Positions 36,542 through 45,211 of a stretch of DNA of 64,000 nt are shown one piece after another. Source of the DNA: Bradyrhizobium sp. CCH5-F6 (GTDB lineage Bacteria; Pseudomonadota; Alphaproteobacteria; Rhizobiales; Xanthobacteraceae); contig NZ_LSIC01000050.1 in NCBI RefSeq assembly GCF_001556045.1, positions 1 through 64,000 on the forward strand, written 5' to 3'. Position 1 is the first letter of the stretch. Each line of letters opens with the position of its first letter. Both the position numbers and the translations under genes were made by a program. Under the pieces are notes generated by a model that saw nothing but the letters and a program-made list of their open reading frames with translations, ran no database searches and was not told where the DNA came from.

Positions 36542-37645
36542 ATGTATGTCGCAGTCAAGGGCGGCGAACGCGCCATCGAGAACGCCCATCGCCTGCTCGC
36601 GCATAAGCGGCGTGGCGACCTGAGCGTTCCGGAGGTCACGCTCGACCAGATCTCGGAGCAACTCGGCCTCGCCGTCGACCGCGTCATGAGCGAAGGCTCG
36701 CTCTACGATCGCGAACTCGCGGCGCTGGCGATCAAGCAGGCGCGTGGCGATCTGATCGAGGCGATCTTCCTGGTCCGCGCCTTCCGCGCCACGCTGCCGC
36801 GCTTCGGCGCCAGCGAGCCCGTCGACACCGGCGCCATGCGGGTGCAACGGCGGGTGTCCTCCACCTTCAAGGACATTCCCGGCGGGCAGATCCTTGGACC
36901 GACCTTCGATTACACCCATCGCCTGCTCGATCCCTCGCTCGCCGAAGGCTTCGTTCCCGACGCACCTGCGACGGCTGAATCGTCGACCGCGCCCACGCCC
37001 CGCGTGACCGACATTCTCGGCCGCGACGGATTGATCGAATCCTCGCCGCAGGCCGAGGACGGCGCGCCGGTCGGCGATCTCACCCGCGAACCGCTGAACT
37101 TCCCGGCGGATCGCGACCTGCGCCTGCAGAATCTGGCGCGCGGCGACGAAGGTTTCCTGCTGGCGATGGGCTATTCCACCCAGCGCGGCTATGGCCGCAA
37201 CCATCCCTTCGCCGGCGAGATCCGCTTCGGCGAGGTCGAGGTGGAATTCTTCGCGGAAGACGCCGGCTTCGCCGTGCCGCTCGGTGCGATCGAGCTGACC
37301 GAGTGCCAGATGGTCAACCAGTTCAAGGGGTCTGCGACCGAAGCACCGTGCTTCACCCGCGGCTATGGCCTCGCCTTCGGCCAGAGCGAGCGCAAGACCA
37401 TGTCGATGGCGCTGGTCGACCGCGCGTTGCGCGCCCGCGAGCTCGGTGAAGAGGCGCTCGCCCCGGCGCAAGATGAAGAATTCGTGATGTCGCATTCGGA
37501 CAACGTCCAGGCGACCGGCTTCGTCGAGCATCTGAAGCTGCCGCACTACGTCGACTTCCAGTCCGAGCTCGGCCTCTTGCGCAAGCTGCGGCAGGAGTTC
37601 GCGGATGCCAATGCGCCTGACGTCATGAAGGAAGCCGCGGAATGA
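36542..37645 (+). CDS. phnI: C-P lyase subunit PhnI
   Basis: A 367-residue subunit with nucleosidase activity in E. coli, exchanging the adenine of ATP for phosphonate together with PhnG, H and L. Conserved parts are MYVAVKGGERAIENAHRLLA at the start, FKDIPGGQILGPTFDYTHRLLD, and GYSTQRGYGRNHPFAGEIR. It overlaps phnJ by 4 bp (ATGA), so the stoichiometry is translationally coupled. Confidence 0.93.
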   Translation: MYVAVKGGERAIENAHRLLAHKRRGDLSVPEVTLDQISEQLGLAVDRVMSEGSLYDRELAALAIKQARGDLIEAIFLVRAFRATLPRFGASEPVDTGAMRVQRRVSSTFKDIPGGQILGPTFDYTHRLLDPSLAEGFVPDAPATAESSTAPTPRVTDILGRDGLIESSPQAEDGAPVGDLTREPLNFPADRDLRLQNLARGDEGFLLAMGYSTQRGYGRNHPFAGEIRFGEVEVEFFAEDAGFAVPLGAIELTECQMVNQFKGSATEAPCFTRGYGLAFGQSERKTMSMALVDRALRARELGEEALAPAQDEEFVMSHSDNVQATGFVEHLKLPHYVDFQSELGLLRKLRQEFADANAPDVMKEAAE

Positions 37646-38532
37646 ACGCGCCCGCCTACAACTTCGCCTATCTCGACGAGCAGACAAAGCGGATGATCCG
37701 CCGCGCGATCCTGAAAGCGATCGCCATTCCCGGCTATCAGGTGCCGTTCGCCAGCCGCGAAATGCCGATGCCCTATGGCTGGGGCACCGGCGGCGTGCAG
37801 GTGACCGCCGCGATCCTCGGTCCCCAGGACGTGCTCAAGGTGATCGACCAGGGCTCCGACGACACCACCAACGCGATCTCGATCCGAAAGTTCTTCGCCA
37901 AGACCGCCGGCGTTGCGACGACGACGGCGACGGAAGAGGCGACGGTGATCCAGACCCGTCACCGCATCCCGGAGACGGCGCTGAACGAGAACCAGGTGCT
38001 GGTCTACCAAGTGCCGATTCCCGAGCCCCTGCGTTTCCTCGAGCCGCGCGAGACCGAGACGCGGCGCATGCACGCGCTCGCCGAGTACGGACTGATGCAC
38101 GTGAAGCTCTACGAGGACATCGCCCGCTTCGGCCACATCGCGACCGCCTACGCCTATCCGGTGAAGGTGAATGCGCGCTACGTGATGGATCCGTCCCCGA
38201 CGCCGAAATTCGACAATCCCAAGATGGACAATTGCGCCGCGCTGCAATTGTTCGGCGCCGGCCGCGAGAAGCGCATCTACGCGATCCCGCCCTATACGCA
38301 GGTGGTCTCGCTCGACTTCGAGGATCACCCGTTCGAGCCCTACCGCTTCAACGCGCCCTGCGCGCTCTGCGGGGCGGAAAATTCGTATCTCGATGAGATC
38401 GTGACCGACGACAAGGGCGGGCGGATGTTCGTCTGCTCCGACACGGATTATTGCGAGGGCCGCCAGGCCGCGGGCCATCACGGCAGTCTCAGCGCTGCGC
38501 CGTACAAGGAAAAGGCGGGCTCACATGGTTGA
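37642..38532 (+). CDS. phnJ: C-P lyase catalytic radical SAM subunit PhnJ
   Basis: A 296-residue radical SAM enzyme that cleaves the C-P bond of ribose 1-methylphosphonate 5-phosphate. The four cysteines are C240, C243, C265 and C271, the C-x2-C-x21-C-x5-C spacing of E. coli PhnJ. The radical glycine is in IPGYQVPF (G31). The C-terminus extends about 15 residues beyond the E. coli protein (GHHGSLSAAPYKEKAG). It overlaps both phnI and phnK. Confidence 0.95.
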   Translation: MNAPAYNFAYLDEQTKRMIRRAILKAIAIPGYQVPFASREMPMPYGWGTGGVQVTAAILGPQDVLKVIDQGSDDTTNAISIRKFFAKTAGVATTTATEEATVIQTRHRIPETALNENQVLVYQVPIPEPLRFLEPRETETRRMHALAEYGLMHVKLYEDIARFGHIATAYAYPVKVNARYVMDPSPTPKFDNPKMDNCAALQLFGAGREKRIYAIPPYTQVVSLDFEDHPFEPYRFNAPCALCGAENSYLDEIVTDDKGGRMFVCSDTDYCEGRQAAGHHGSLSAAPYKEKAGSHG

Positions 38533-39337
38533 TCAAGGCTCGGCTGATCTCGCTACGCTCGAAAGCGACCGGCCGCTGCTGGTGGCGGAGTCCCTGAGCA
38601 AGTCCTTCGGTCGCATCGCCGCCTGCCGCGACGTGTCGTTCTCGCTGTATCCGGGCGAGGTGCTGGCGATCGTCGGCGAGTCCGGTTCGGGAAAGTCGAC
38701 GCTGCTGCAGATGCTGTCGGGCCAGCTGGCGCCGAGCGCCGGCCATGTGTCCTACCGGATGCGCGACGGCGTCACGCGCGACCTCACGACGCTCGGCGAA
38801 GCCGAGCGGCGCTTCCTGTTCCGCACCGATTGGGGCTTTGTGCACCAGGACCCCGCGCAGGGCCTGCGCATGGCGGTCTCGGCCGGTGCCAATGTCGGCG
38901 AGCGGCTGATGGCCGTGGGCTGGAATCACTACGGCCGCATCCGCGACACCGCCTCGGACTGGCTCACCCGCGTCGAGATCGACGTCGCACGCATCGACGA
39001 TGCGCCGCGCACCTATTCCGGCGGCATGCGCCAGCGTCTTCAGATCGCCCGCAACCTCGTCACCGAGCCGCGGCTGGTGTTCATGGACGAGCCGACCGGT
39101 GGCCTCGACGTGTCGGTGCAGGCGCGCCTGCTCGATCTCGTGCGCAGTCTGGTCGCCGAGCTGCATCTCGCCGTCATCATCGTCACCCACGATCTCGCGG
39201 TCGCGCGCCTCCTGTCGCATCGCGTGATGGTGATGAAGGGCGGCCGCGTCATCGAGACCGGTCTCACCGACCAGGTGCTCGACGATCCCCGCGAGCCCTA
39301 CACGCAACTCCTCGTCTCCTCGATTCTCCCGCCATGA
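38525..39337 (+). CDS. phnK: C-P lyase ABC-type subunit PhnK
   Basis: A 270-residue ABC ATPase-like subunit that docks on the PhnGHIJ core: Walker A GESGSGKST (about residue 52-60), signature YSGGMRQRLQIARNL, Walker B LVFMDEPTGGLDVSVQ and switch His in IVTHDLAVARLL. It is not a transport protein here, since it is embedded in the C-P lyase genes. The ATG at 38525 overlaps phnJ by 8 bp. Confidence 0.92.
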   Translation: MVDQGSADLATLESDRPLLVAESLSKSFGRIAACRDVSFSLYPGEVLAIVGESGSGKSTLLQMLSGQLAPSAGHVSYRMRDGVTRDLTTLGEAERRFLFRTDWGFVHQDPAQGLRMAVSAGANVGERLMAVGWNHYGRIRDTASDWLTRVEIDVARIDDAPRTYSGGMRQRLQIARNLVTEPRLVFMDEPTGGLDVSVQARLLDLVRSLVAELHLAVIIVTHDLAVARLLSHRVMVMKGGRVIETGLTDQVLDDPREPYTQLLVSSILPP

Positions 39338-40044
39338 GCCTTTCGATGACCGCCATGATCGACGTTGCCGATGCCCAGAAGACCTTCACGATGCACTTGC
39401 AGGGCGGCATCGAGCTGCCGGTCGTGCGCGGCGTGACCTTCCACGTCAATCCGGGCGAGTGCGTCGTGCTGTCGGGGCCGTCAGGCGCAGGCAAATCGTC
39501 GATCCTGAAGATGATCTTTGGCAACTATCGCTGCGATAGCGGTCGCATCGGCATCCGTCACCGCGGCACAGTGATCGACCTCGCCACTGCCGAGCCGCGG
39601 CAGATCCTCAACGTTCGCCGATCCACCATCGGCTATGTCAGCCAGTTCCTGCGCGCCGTGCCACGCGTCGCGACCGTCGACGTCGTCGCCGAGCCGCTGA
39701 TCGTCAACGGTATGAGCCGTGCCGACGCACAGGCGCGCGCCGGCGCGCTGCTGCATCGCCTCAACATCCCCGAGCGGCTCTGGCAGTTGCCGCCCGCGAC
39801 CTTCTCCGGCGGCGAGCAGCAGCGCGTCAACATCGCGCGCGGCTTCATCTCGGACCTGCCGATCCTGCTGCTGGACGAGCCCACCGCATCGCTCGATGCC
39901 GCCAATCGCGCCGTCGTGGTCGAGCTGGTCGCTGAAAAGAAGCGCCAGGGCGTCGCCATGGTCGCCATTGTCCATGACGACGAAATCCGTCATCTGATTG
40001 CGGACCGCATTGTCGACGTCGCCAGCTTTGCTGCCGCGGCCTGA
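39334..40044 (+). CDS. phnL: C-P lyase ABC-type subunit PhnL
   Basis: A 236-residue ABC-ATPase homologue needed for the ribosylation step: Walker A GPSGAGKSS (about residue 49-57), signature FSGGEQQRVNIARGF, Walker B ILLLDEPTASLD and the late IVHDDEIRHLIADR. The start at 39334 overlaps the phnK stop (ATGA); in-frame ATGs at 39346 and 39355 are possible. phnM follows after 11 bp. Confidence 0.92.
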   Translation: MSLSMTAMIDVADAQKTFTMHLQGGIELPVVRGVTFHVNPGECVVLSGPSGAGKSSILKMIFGNYRCDSGRIGIRHRGTVIDLATAEPRQILNVRRSTIGYVSQFLRAVPRVATVDVVAEPLIVNGMSRADAQARAGALLHRLNIPERLWQLPPATFSGGEQQRVNIARGFISDLPILLLDEPTASLDAANRAVVVELVAEKKRQGVAMVAIVHDDEIRHLIADRIVDVASFAAAA

Positions 40045-40055
40045 AGGAAGAGGAA

Positions 40056-41213
40056 ATGAACCCCAAGCCGAAGGACACCGTCATTACCAACGCCAGGATC
40101 GTGCTGGCCGACCGGGTGATCGAGCAGGGCTGGCTCGCTCTTGCCGACGGACGCATCGCCGAGATCGGCGAGGGCAGGGCGCCCGCGGGTACCGAGGACG
40201 CCGGCGGCGACCTGATCATGCCCGGCCTGATCGAGCTCCACACCGACCACCTCGAGGCGCATTACGTGCCGCGGCCGAAGGTGTTCTGGAATCCGGTCGC
40301 GGCCGTCATCTCCTATGACGGCCAGCTCGCCACCTCGGGCATCACCACCGTGTTCGACTCGCTCCGGGTCTGGCGCGAGGACGGCGCCGAGGAAGTCGAT
40401 GGCCGCGCCGGCGTGCTCGCCGCCGCGATAACGACCGCGCGCGAGGCCAGCCTGCTGCGCGCCGACCACTTCCTGCATCTGCGCTGCGAGATCCCGATGC
40501 CGAGCGTGGTCGAGGAGGCCAAGGAGCTGATCGACCGTCCGGACGTCAAGCTGATGTCGCTGATGGATCACACGCCGGGCCAGCGCCAGTTCCGCGACGA
40601 GGTCAAGCTGCGCGACTATTATCGCGGCAAGGGCGGCGGCAAGACCGACGCCGAGCTCGACGAGCTGTTCGCAAAGCGCTTCGAGTACCAGAAGCAATAT
40701 GCGGCAACCAACATGCGCGAGATCGTCGCGCTGGCGCATCAATACAAGATCCCGCTGGCGAGCCATGACGACACCACCGAGGAGAACGTCGCGGACGCCG
40801 TGCGCGATCGCGTCTCGGTGGCGGAATTCCCGACCACGCTGGAGGCCGCGCGCGGCCTGCATCAGGCCGGCATCGACATTCTCATGGGCGCGCCCAACGT
40901 CGTGCGCGGCGGCTCGCATTCCGGCAACATCGCCGCGGTCGATCTCGCCCGCGAAGGCCTGCTCGACATCCTGTCGTCGGACTACATCCCGTCGAGCCTT
41001 CTCATGGCGGCGCTGCAATTGCCTGAGCATGTGCCGGCGATCAGTCTTCCGGCAGCGGTTCGCACCGTGACGAAGGCGCCGGCCGAGGCGGTCGGTCTCT
41101 CCGACCGCGGCGAGATCGCCACCGGCAAGCGCGCCGACCTGATCCGCGTGCACGTCGCCGGCAGCGTTCCGGTGGTCCGCAGCGTCTGGCGCGAAGGGAA
41201 CCGCGTCGCATGA
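40056..41213 (+). CDS. phnM: Alpha-D-ribose 1-methylphosphonate 5-triphosphate diphosphatase
   Basis: A 385-residue amidohydrolase-superfamily enzyme that removes pyrophosphate from the ribose triphosphate conjugate. Metal and active-site landmarks are [41 protein letters not shown] and SSDYIPSSLL, which match E. coli PhnM. The usual position in the operon, between phnL and phnN, makes this the canonical copy; a second, divergent PhnM is at 28809. It overlaps phnN by 4 bp. Confidence 0.94.
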   Translation: MNPKPKDTVITNARIVLADRVIEQGWLALADGRIAEIGEGRAPAGTEDAGGDLIMPGLIELHTDHLEAHYVPRPKVFWNPVAAVISYDGQLATSGITTVFDSLRVWREDGAEEVDGRAGVLAAAITTAREASLLRADHFLHLRCEIPMPSVVEEAKELIDRPDVKLMSLMDHTPGQRQFRDEVKLRDYYRGKGGGKTDAELDELFAKRFEYQKQYAATNMREIVALAHQYKIPLASHDDTTEENVADAVRDRVSVAEFPTTLEAARGLHQAGIDILMGAPNVVRGGSHSGNIAAVDLAREGLLDILSSDYIPSSLLMAALQLPEHVPAISLPAAVRTVTKAPAEAVGLSDRGEIATGKRADLIRVHVAGSVPVVRSVWREGNRVA

Positions 41214-41803
41214 GCGAGACCGCGACCATGGCAAAGCAGGCAGGCGCGATCGGACCCGGCCGGCTGGTGCTGGTGGTCGGTCCGAGCGGTGCCGGCAAGG
41301 ACACGCTGCTCCGGCTCGCGCAGGCGGCCTGCGCGGACGATCGCAACGTCGTCTTTCCACGCCGCGTCGTGACGCGCGAATCCTCCGAGGCCGAGGACAA
41401 CATCTCCGTGAGCCCCGACGAGTTTCGTCGCGCGCGCGAGCACGGCGACTTCGCCGTGCACTGGGAGGCGCATGGACACGCCTATGCGTTGCCGCTCGAA
41501 ATCAACGACGACATTCGTGCCGGCCGCGCAGTCGTCGTCAACGTCTCGCGCACCGTGATCGCAGCGCTGCGCCAGACCTATGCCAATGTCGTGGTGGTCG
41601 CCATCACCGCGCCGCCGGACGTACTGGCGCAGCGGCTTGCGGCGCGGGCACGGCACAGCGACGGCAACATCGCCGAGCGGCTGTCGCGCAGCGTCGAGGA
41701 CGCGTCGGCACGGGCCGACGTCACCATTCTCAACGCCGGCAGCGCCGAGTATCACGGCCGCCAGCTGTTGCGCGTGATCAGGGATGATGGCTGGCACGAA
41801 TAG
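41210..41803 (+). CDS. phnN: Ribose 1,5-bisphosphate phosphokinase PhnN
   Basis: A 197-residue guanylate-kinase-like enzyme that phosphorylates ribose 1,5-bisphosphate to PRPP, the last step of the pathway. The P-loop is GPSGAGKDT (about residue 24-32), followed by RRVVTRESSEAEDNISV and a lid with RQTYANVVVVAITAPPDVLAQRLAARAR. Since PhnN supplies PRPP, the carbon of the conjugate is returned to nucleotide metabolism. Confidence 0.92.
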   Translation: MSETATMAKQAGAIGPGRLVLVVGPSGAGKDTLLRLAQAACADDRNVVFPRRVVTRESSEAEDNISVSPDEFRRAREHGDFAVHWEAHGHAYALPLEINDDIRAGRAVVVNVSRTVIAALRQTYANVVVVAITAPPDVLAQRLAARARHSDGNIAERLSRSVEDASARADVTILNAGSAEYHGRQLLRVIRDDGWHE

Positions 41804-41826
41804 CCGGCCAACAAGGAGAGAGTGGA

Positions 41827-42438
41827 ATGACGGTGATCGAAACGGTCGAGCAGCTCGAGGCCATCTATGGTGCCACCAATGACGCCTCGACCGTGAAAGT
41901 CGCCGACCACGTCACGCCGCTCTACCGCATCTTCATCGAGAAGGCGCCGTTTGCCGCGCTCGCCACCATCGGGCCCGAAGGCATCGATTGCTCGCCGCGC
42001 GGCGATCTCCCGGGCTTCGTCCGCATCCACGATCCCAAGACGCTGATGCTGCCGGACCGCCGCGGCAACAACCGGGTGGATTCCCTGCGCAACATCGTGC
42101 GCGACCCAAGGGTGTCGCTGATGTTCCTGATCCCCGGCTCCGGCAACGCCGTTCGCGCCAATGGCCGCGCTTGTCTCTCGATCGATCCGGATCTGCTGGC
42201 CTCGTTCAAGGTCGAGGGCAAGGCGCCGCGCAGCGTGATGGTGATGAACGTCGAAGAAATCTACTTCCAGTGCGCCCGCGCCATCGTCCGTTCCGATCTC
42301 TGGAATCCCGACAAGCGCGTCGACCCGAAGAGTTTGCCGACGCCCGGCCAGATCCTCGCGGAAATGAGCGAGAACAAGGTCGGCGGCGCGGAGTACGATC
42401 GCATCTGGCCGGAACGCGCCGCCGCGACGATGTGGTGA
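41827..42438 (+). CDS. Pyridoxamine 5'-phosphate oxidase-family FMN protein
   Basis: A 203-residue split-barrel flavoprotein of the PPOX class (DR2398/MSMEG-like branch). It has FAALATIGPEGIDCSPRGDLPGFVRI, the LMLPDRRGNNRVDSLRNI FMN-contact segment and the late ARAIVRSDLWNPDKRVDPKSLPTPG. True PdxH residues for pyridoxamine are not evident, so a general FMN- or F420-type reductase is more likely. It starts 23 bp after phnN and may be the last gene of the C-P lyase transcript, though it is not a known pathway member. Confidence 0.83.
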   Translation: MTVIETVEQLEAIYGATNDASTVKVADHVTPLYRIFIEKAPFAALATIGPEGIDCSPRGDLPGFVRIHDPKTLMLPDRRGNNRVDSLRNIVRDPRVSLMFLIPGSGNAVRANGRACLSIDPDLLASFKVEGKAPRSVMVMNVEEIYFQCARAIVRSDLWNPDKRVDPKSLPTPGQILAEMSENKVGGAEYDRIWPERAAATMW

Positions 42439-42499
42439 TCCTTCTCTCCTCTCCCCTTCTTGTGCAGCGCCATCGCTAGTGGGAGCGTTTTCTCTGTGT

Positions 42500-42634
42500 C
42501 CATCCTTCGAGACGTCCGCCGTTGGCGGGCCCTCAGGATGAGGACGGAGTGCGCGGCAGCAGTTTCGGTGGGCTCCGATGTCACTTAGCCTCATCCTGAG
42601 GAGACCGCAAAGCGGTCGTCTCGAAGGACGAGGC
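42500..42634. repeat. Dispersed inverted repeat
   Basis: CATCCTTCGAGACG and CCTCAGGATGAGG form one arm, CCTCATCCTGAGGAG and CGTCTCGAAGGACGAGG the other, giving a near-perfect hairpin of about 135 bp. The same element occurs at 62235-62301 and, degenerate, at 17949. The 276-bp gap 42439-42714 contains no gene. Confidence 0.7.
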
Positions 42635-42714
42635 GCGCGCTCAGGCCCTGCCAAGAACTCATATGCGACAGCCTTGCCGCAAGCGGGGAGAGGTGAAGGA
42701 GACCAGCTGCTTAC

Positions 42715-43446
42715 CTAGTTAAACGCCATCCCGCCGCTGAGCGCCACGGTCTGCCCGGTCATGTACGCGTTGTCGACCAGCAGCATCACGGCTTTCGCCA
42801 CCTCCTCCGCCGTGCCGAAGCGGCCGAGCGGGATGCGGCTGACGAGCTGGGGCTGGCCGCTCATCATGTCGGTCTCGATCAGCGACGGCGCCACTGCGTT
42901 GACCGTGATGCCCTCCTTCACCAGCCGCGCGGCATAACCTCGCGTGAGGCCCTCCATGCCGGCCTTGGATGCATTGTAGTGCGGGCCGATCGAGCCGGCG
43001 CCGCGCGCCGCGCCCGAGGAGATGTTGACGATGCGGCCCCATTTCCTTGATCGCATCGACGGCAACACGGCCTGCGTGCACAGGAAGGCGGATTTCAGGT
43101 TGACCAGGATGGTGCGGTCGAAATCGTCTTCGGTGAGATCGTCGATGCCGCGCGTGATGGCGATGCCGGCATTGTTGACGAGAATGTCGATCGGCCCGAG
43201 CCCGGCCGTGACGCGCTCGACCATTGCGGCTACGGCCCCGGGCTGCGAGACGTCAGCAGCGACGACGATGGCGCGGCGGCCTTGCTCGCCGATCTCGCCA
43301 GCCAGCTGCTCGGCCTGCCCGATCCGCTCGCGGCAATTGATCGCCACGGCAGCGCCTGCTTCGGCCAGCGCACGGCAAACGGCGGCGCCGATTCCGCGCG
43401 AGCCGCCGGTCACGAGCGCGGTGCGCCCCTTCAGATCATCAGCCAT
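42715..43446 (-). CDS. SDR-family oxidoreductase (FabG-like)
   Basis: A 243-residue classical SDR. The cofactor motif is TGGSRGIG (about residue 14-21), with NNAGI at about 88, the catalytic Ser in NISSGAA, and Tyr-x3-Lys in HYNASKAG. The C-terminal TGQTVALSGGMAFN fits 3-oxoacyl-ACP reductase-like enzymes. The start at 43446 has GGGAG about 10 nt upstream; a longer frame to 43581 lacks homology. It is divergent from the sulfonate gene group and apparently monocistronic. Confidence 0.87.
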   Translation of the reverse strand: MADDLKGRTALVTGGSRGIGAAVCRALAEAGAAVAINCRERIGQAEQLAGEIGEQGRRAIVVAADVSQPGAVAAMVERVTAGLGPIDILVNNAGIAITRGIDDLTEDDFDRTILVNLKSAFLCTQAVLPSMRSRKWGRIVNISSGAARGAGSIGPHYNASKAGMEGLTRGYAARLVKEGITVNAVAPSLIETDMMSGQPQLVSRIPLGRFGTAEEVAKAVMLLVDNAYMTGQTVALSGGMAFN

Positions 43447-43700
43447 CTCTGATTCTCCCGACCTGCGTTTTGGCTCCTGAAGCGTATCACGCCGCCCGTG
43501 AGCCTGTGTTGAACTCATCGCGAGATGAATCCGTTTGCCGGTGCTTGCGCCGGGAGAAGCGCGCAAGCGCGGCGACCGCAAATATGGATAGCCATTTCAT
43601 TGACCAATCGTGCCAGCTGCTCGATATTCGGAGCATCGAAGCTGCTCCTCGAGCTTGATGCCGCGATATGAGAATGGATCACCAGCGTAACCAAGGCGAC

Positions 43701-43763
43701 ATGCATGCGTGCATGACGCGGCGCTGTTTCTGCGCGGCAACGGGCGCCTGTTGTTGTTGCTGA
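43701..43763 (+). CDS. Cysteine-rich leader peptide
   Basis: A 20-codon ORF starting at ATG 43701, preceded by AAGG with about 4 nt spacing. It reads MHAC, then MTRRCFCAATGA, and ends in four consecutive Cys codons (TGT TGT TGT TGC) before TGA. Seven of 20 residues are cysteine. This is the hallmark of an attenuation leader whose translation reports cysteinyl-tRNA supply. It lies upstream of a small gene and an aliphatic-sulfonate binding protein. The in-frame ATG at 43713 would give a 16-residue version. The function is inferred; the codon pattern is directly visible. Confidence 0.65.
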   Translation: MHACMTRRCFCAATGACCCC

Positions 43764-43807
43764 CCGCCTCTTAGCAACACCTCACACCGAAAATCCCCAA
43801 GCAGGAA

Positions 43808-43823
43808 CGCCGAGACTTCGGCG
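43808..43823 (+). promoter_or_regulatory. Stem-loop after the Cys leader
   Basis: CGCCGA and TCGGCG are perfect 6-bp arms around GACT, 45 bp downstream of the leader stop and 11 bp before the ATG at 43835. It could mask the ribosome binding site of the next gene and be opened by ribosome stalling on the leader. Confidence 0.45.
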
Positions 43824-43834
43824 AACGAGCAGTC

Positions 43835-44056
43835 ATGTCCCAGGCTCAGTCGAATGCCTACATCATCGAGATCCACGACCGCGCCGCCGGCATCATCACG
43901 AGAGATGAACGCGGCTTCCGTTTCTTTTCCTCCGAGCGACTGTTCGACAGTCTCGAAGGCCGCCAGTTCCGCTCGGCCCGCGATGCCGAGCGCGCCGCAC
44001 GTGCCGTGTTCTCGGAGCGGCGCCGTCGCGCGAGTTCCCCACTCTCCGTCTACTGA
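43835..44056 (+). CDS. Small hypothetical protein
   Basis: A 73-residue acidic/basic mixed protein (MSQAQSNAYIIEIHDRAAGI, then ERGFRFFSSE and RDAERAARAVFSERRRR). It has no signal peptide, cysteines or membrane segment. It lies between the cysteine-rich leader and the sulfonate-binding protein (12 bp gap), so it is very likely part of the same transcript. I do not recognise the family. Confidence 0.65.
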   Translation: MSQAQSNAYIIEIHDRAAGIITRDERGFRFFSSERLFDSLEGRQFRSARDAERAARAVFSERRRRASSPLSVY

Positions 44057-44068
44057 AAGGACCGCAAC

Positions 44069-45022
44069 ATGATTGCACGACGACACATCCTGACCGCAGC
44101 GCTGCTCATCGCCACCGCCGTCGCCGCGCCGGCGCACGCCGCGGACAAGCCGGCGGAAATCCGCATCGGGACGCAGAAGGGCGGGTTCTTCCCGGCGGTG
44201 CGCCAGCGCCAGACGCTCGAAAATGCTTTCAGGCCGCTCGGCATCGCGATCAAGTGGATCGACTTCCAGTTCGGTCCGCCGCTGCTGGAGGCCATCAATG
44301 TCGGCAGCGTCGATTTCGGCTATGTCGGCGACTCCCCGCCGATTTTCGCGCAGGCCGGCGGCGCCAGGATCCGCTACGTCGCCGCGGTGAAATCGGAAGG
44401 CAACACCCAGGCGATCGTCGTGCCGAAGGATTCGCCGATCAAGACGCTCGCCGATCTCAAGGGCAAGCGCGTCGCCTTCGGCAAGGGATCGAGCGCGCAC
44501 AATCTCCTCGTCGCGGCGCTCGAAAAAGCCGGCCTGTCCTGGTCCGACATCACCCCGGCGCCGCTCGCCCCGGCGGATGCGACGGCAGCCTTTGTGAAGG
44601 GCTCGGTCGACGCCTGGTCGATCTGGGATCCCTATCTCGCACTCGCCGAACTGAAGGAGAATGCGCGCGTGATCGTCTTCGACAAGGACGTGCACAAGCC
44701 GAACGCCTTCTACATCGCCGGCGCAGACTTCGTGGAGAAGTATCCTTCCCTCGTCGCGAAGCTCAACACAGCCTTCGCGTCCGAAGGCGTGTGGGCGGAT
44801 TCGCACCACGAGGATGTGGCAAAGGCGCAAGCAGAGGCGACCGGCGTCGATATCGAGGCTGTCAGGCGCTTCGTGGCCCGCTCCAACTATCGCGTCGTGC
44901 CGCTCGATGCCGAGGTGGTCAAGAGCCAGCAGGCGGTCGCCGATCGCTTCGCAAAACTCGGTCTTATCCCAAAGCCGGTCAACGTCTCCGACATCGTCTG
45001 GAAATGGACGCCGGGCTCGTGA
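44069..45022 (+). CDS. Aliphatic sulfonate-binding periplasmic protein (SsuA-like)
   Basis: A 317-residue solute-binding protein with a signal peptide of about 25 residues (LLIATAVAAPAHA). The mature part carries RIGTQKGGFFPAVRQRQTLE, DFQFGPPLLEAINVGSVDFGYVGDSPPIFAQA, GKRVAFGKGSSAHNLL and DAWSIWDPYLA, the usual SsuA/TauA pattern. No permease, ATPase or monooxygenase gene is adjacent, so it is an orphan receptor or works with a transporter encoded elsewhere. AAGGA precedes the ATG. Expression is probably sulfur-regulated through the leader ORF at 43701. Confidence 0.9.
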   Translation: MIARRHILTAALLIATAVAAPAHAADKPAEIRIGTQKGGFFPAVRQRQTLENAFRPLGIAIKWIDFQFGPPLLEAINVGSVDFGYVGDSPPIFAQAGGARIRYVAAVKSEGNTQAIVVPKDSPIKTLADLKGKRVAFGKGSSAHNLLVAALEKAGLSWSDITPAPLAPADATAAFVKGSVDAWSIWDPYLALAELKENARVIVFDKDVHKPNAFYIAGADFVEKYPSLVAKLNTAFASEGVWADSHHEDVAKAQAEATGVDIEAVRRFVARSNYRVVPLDAEVVKSQQAVADRFAKLGLIPKPVNVSDIVWKWTPGS

Positions 45023-45045
45023 GCTGGACATTGAGAGGACGCCGT

Positions 45046-45163
45046 CATGCCCGGGCTTGTCCCGCCCGCGCGCCGAAGCCGCTTCGGCGAGGCGAAGGTC
45101 CGGGCATCCACGTTCTCCGGTCTTCGCCGCCAGGCGTGGATGGTCGGGACAAGCCCGGCCATG
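45046..45163. repeat. Dispersed inverted repeat
   Basis: CATGCCCGGGCTTGTCCCG at the left end and CGGGACAAGCCCGGCCATG at the right end form near-perfect inverted arms of 19 bp, enclosing about 80 bp with further partial pairing. It is a repeat class different from the one at 42500. It fills the space between the convergent SsuA-like and hydrolase genes. Confidence 0.65.
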
Positions 45164-45211
45164 CCGCTCCCCGCGGCTATCCGCGTACCAAACGCTTGAG
45201 CTGGAAGCGGC

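Noticed and set aside
38830..40044. A long plus-strand frame that begins inside phnK and ends at the phnL stop
   Set aside because: Only the part after ATG 39334 matches PhnL; the upstream part is a shifted reading of phnK.
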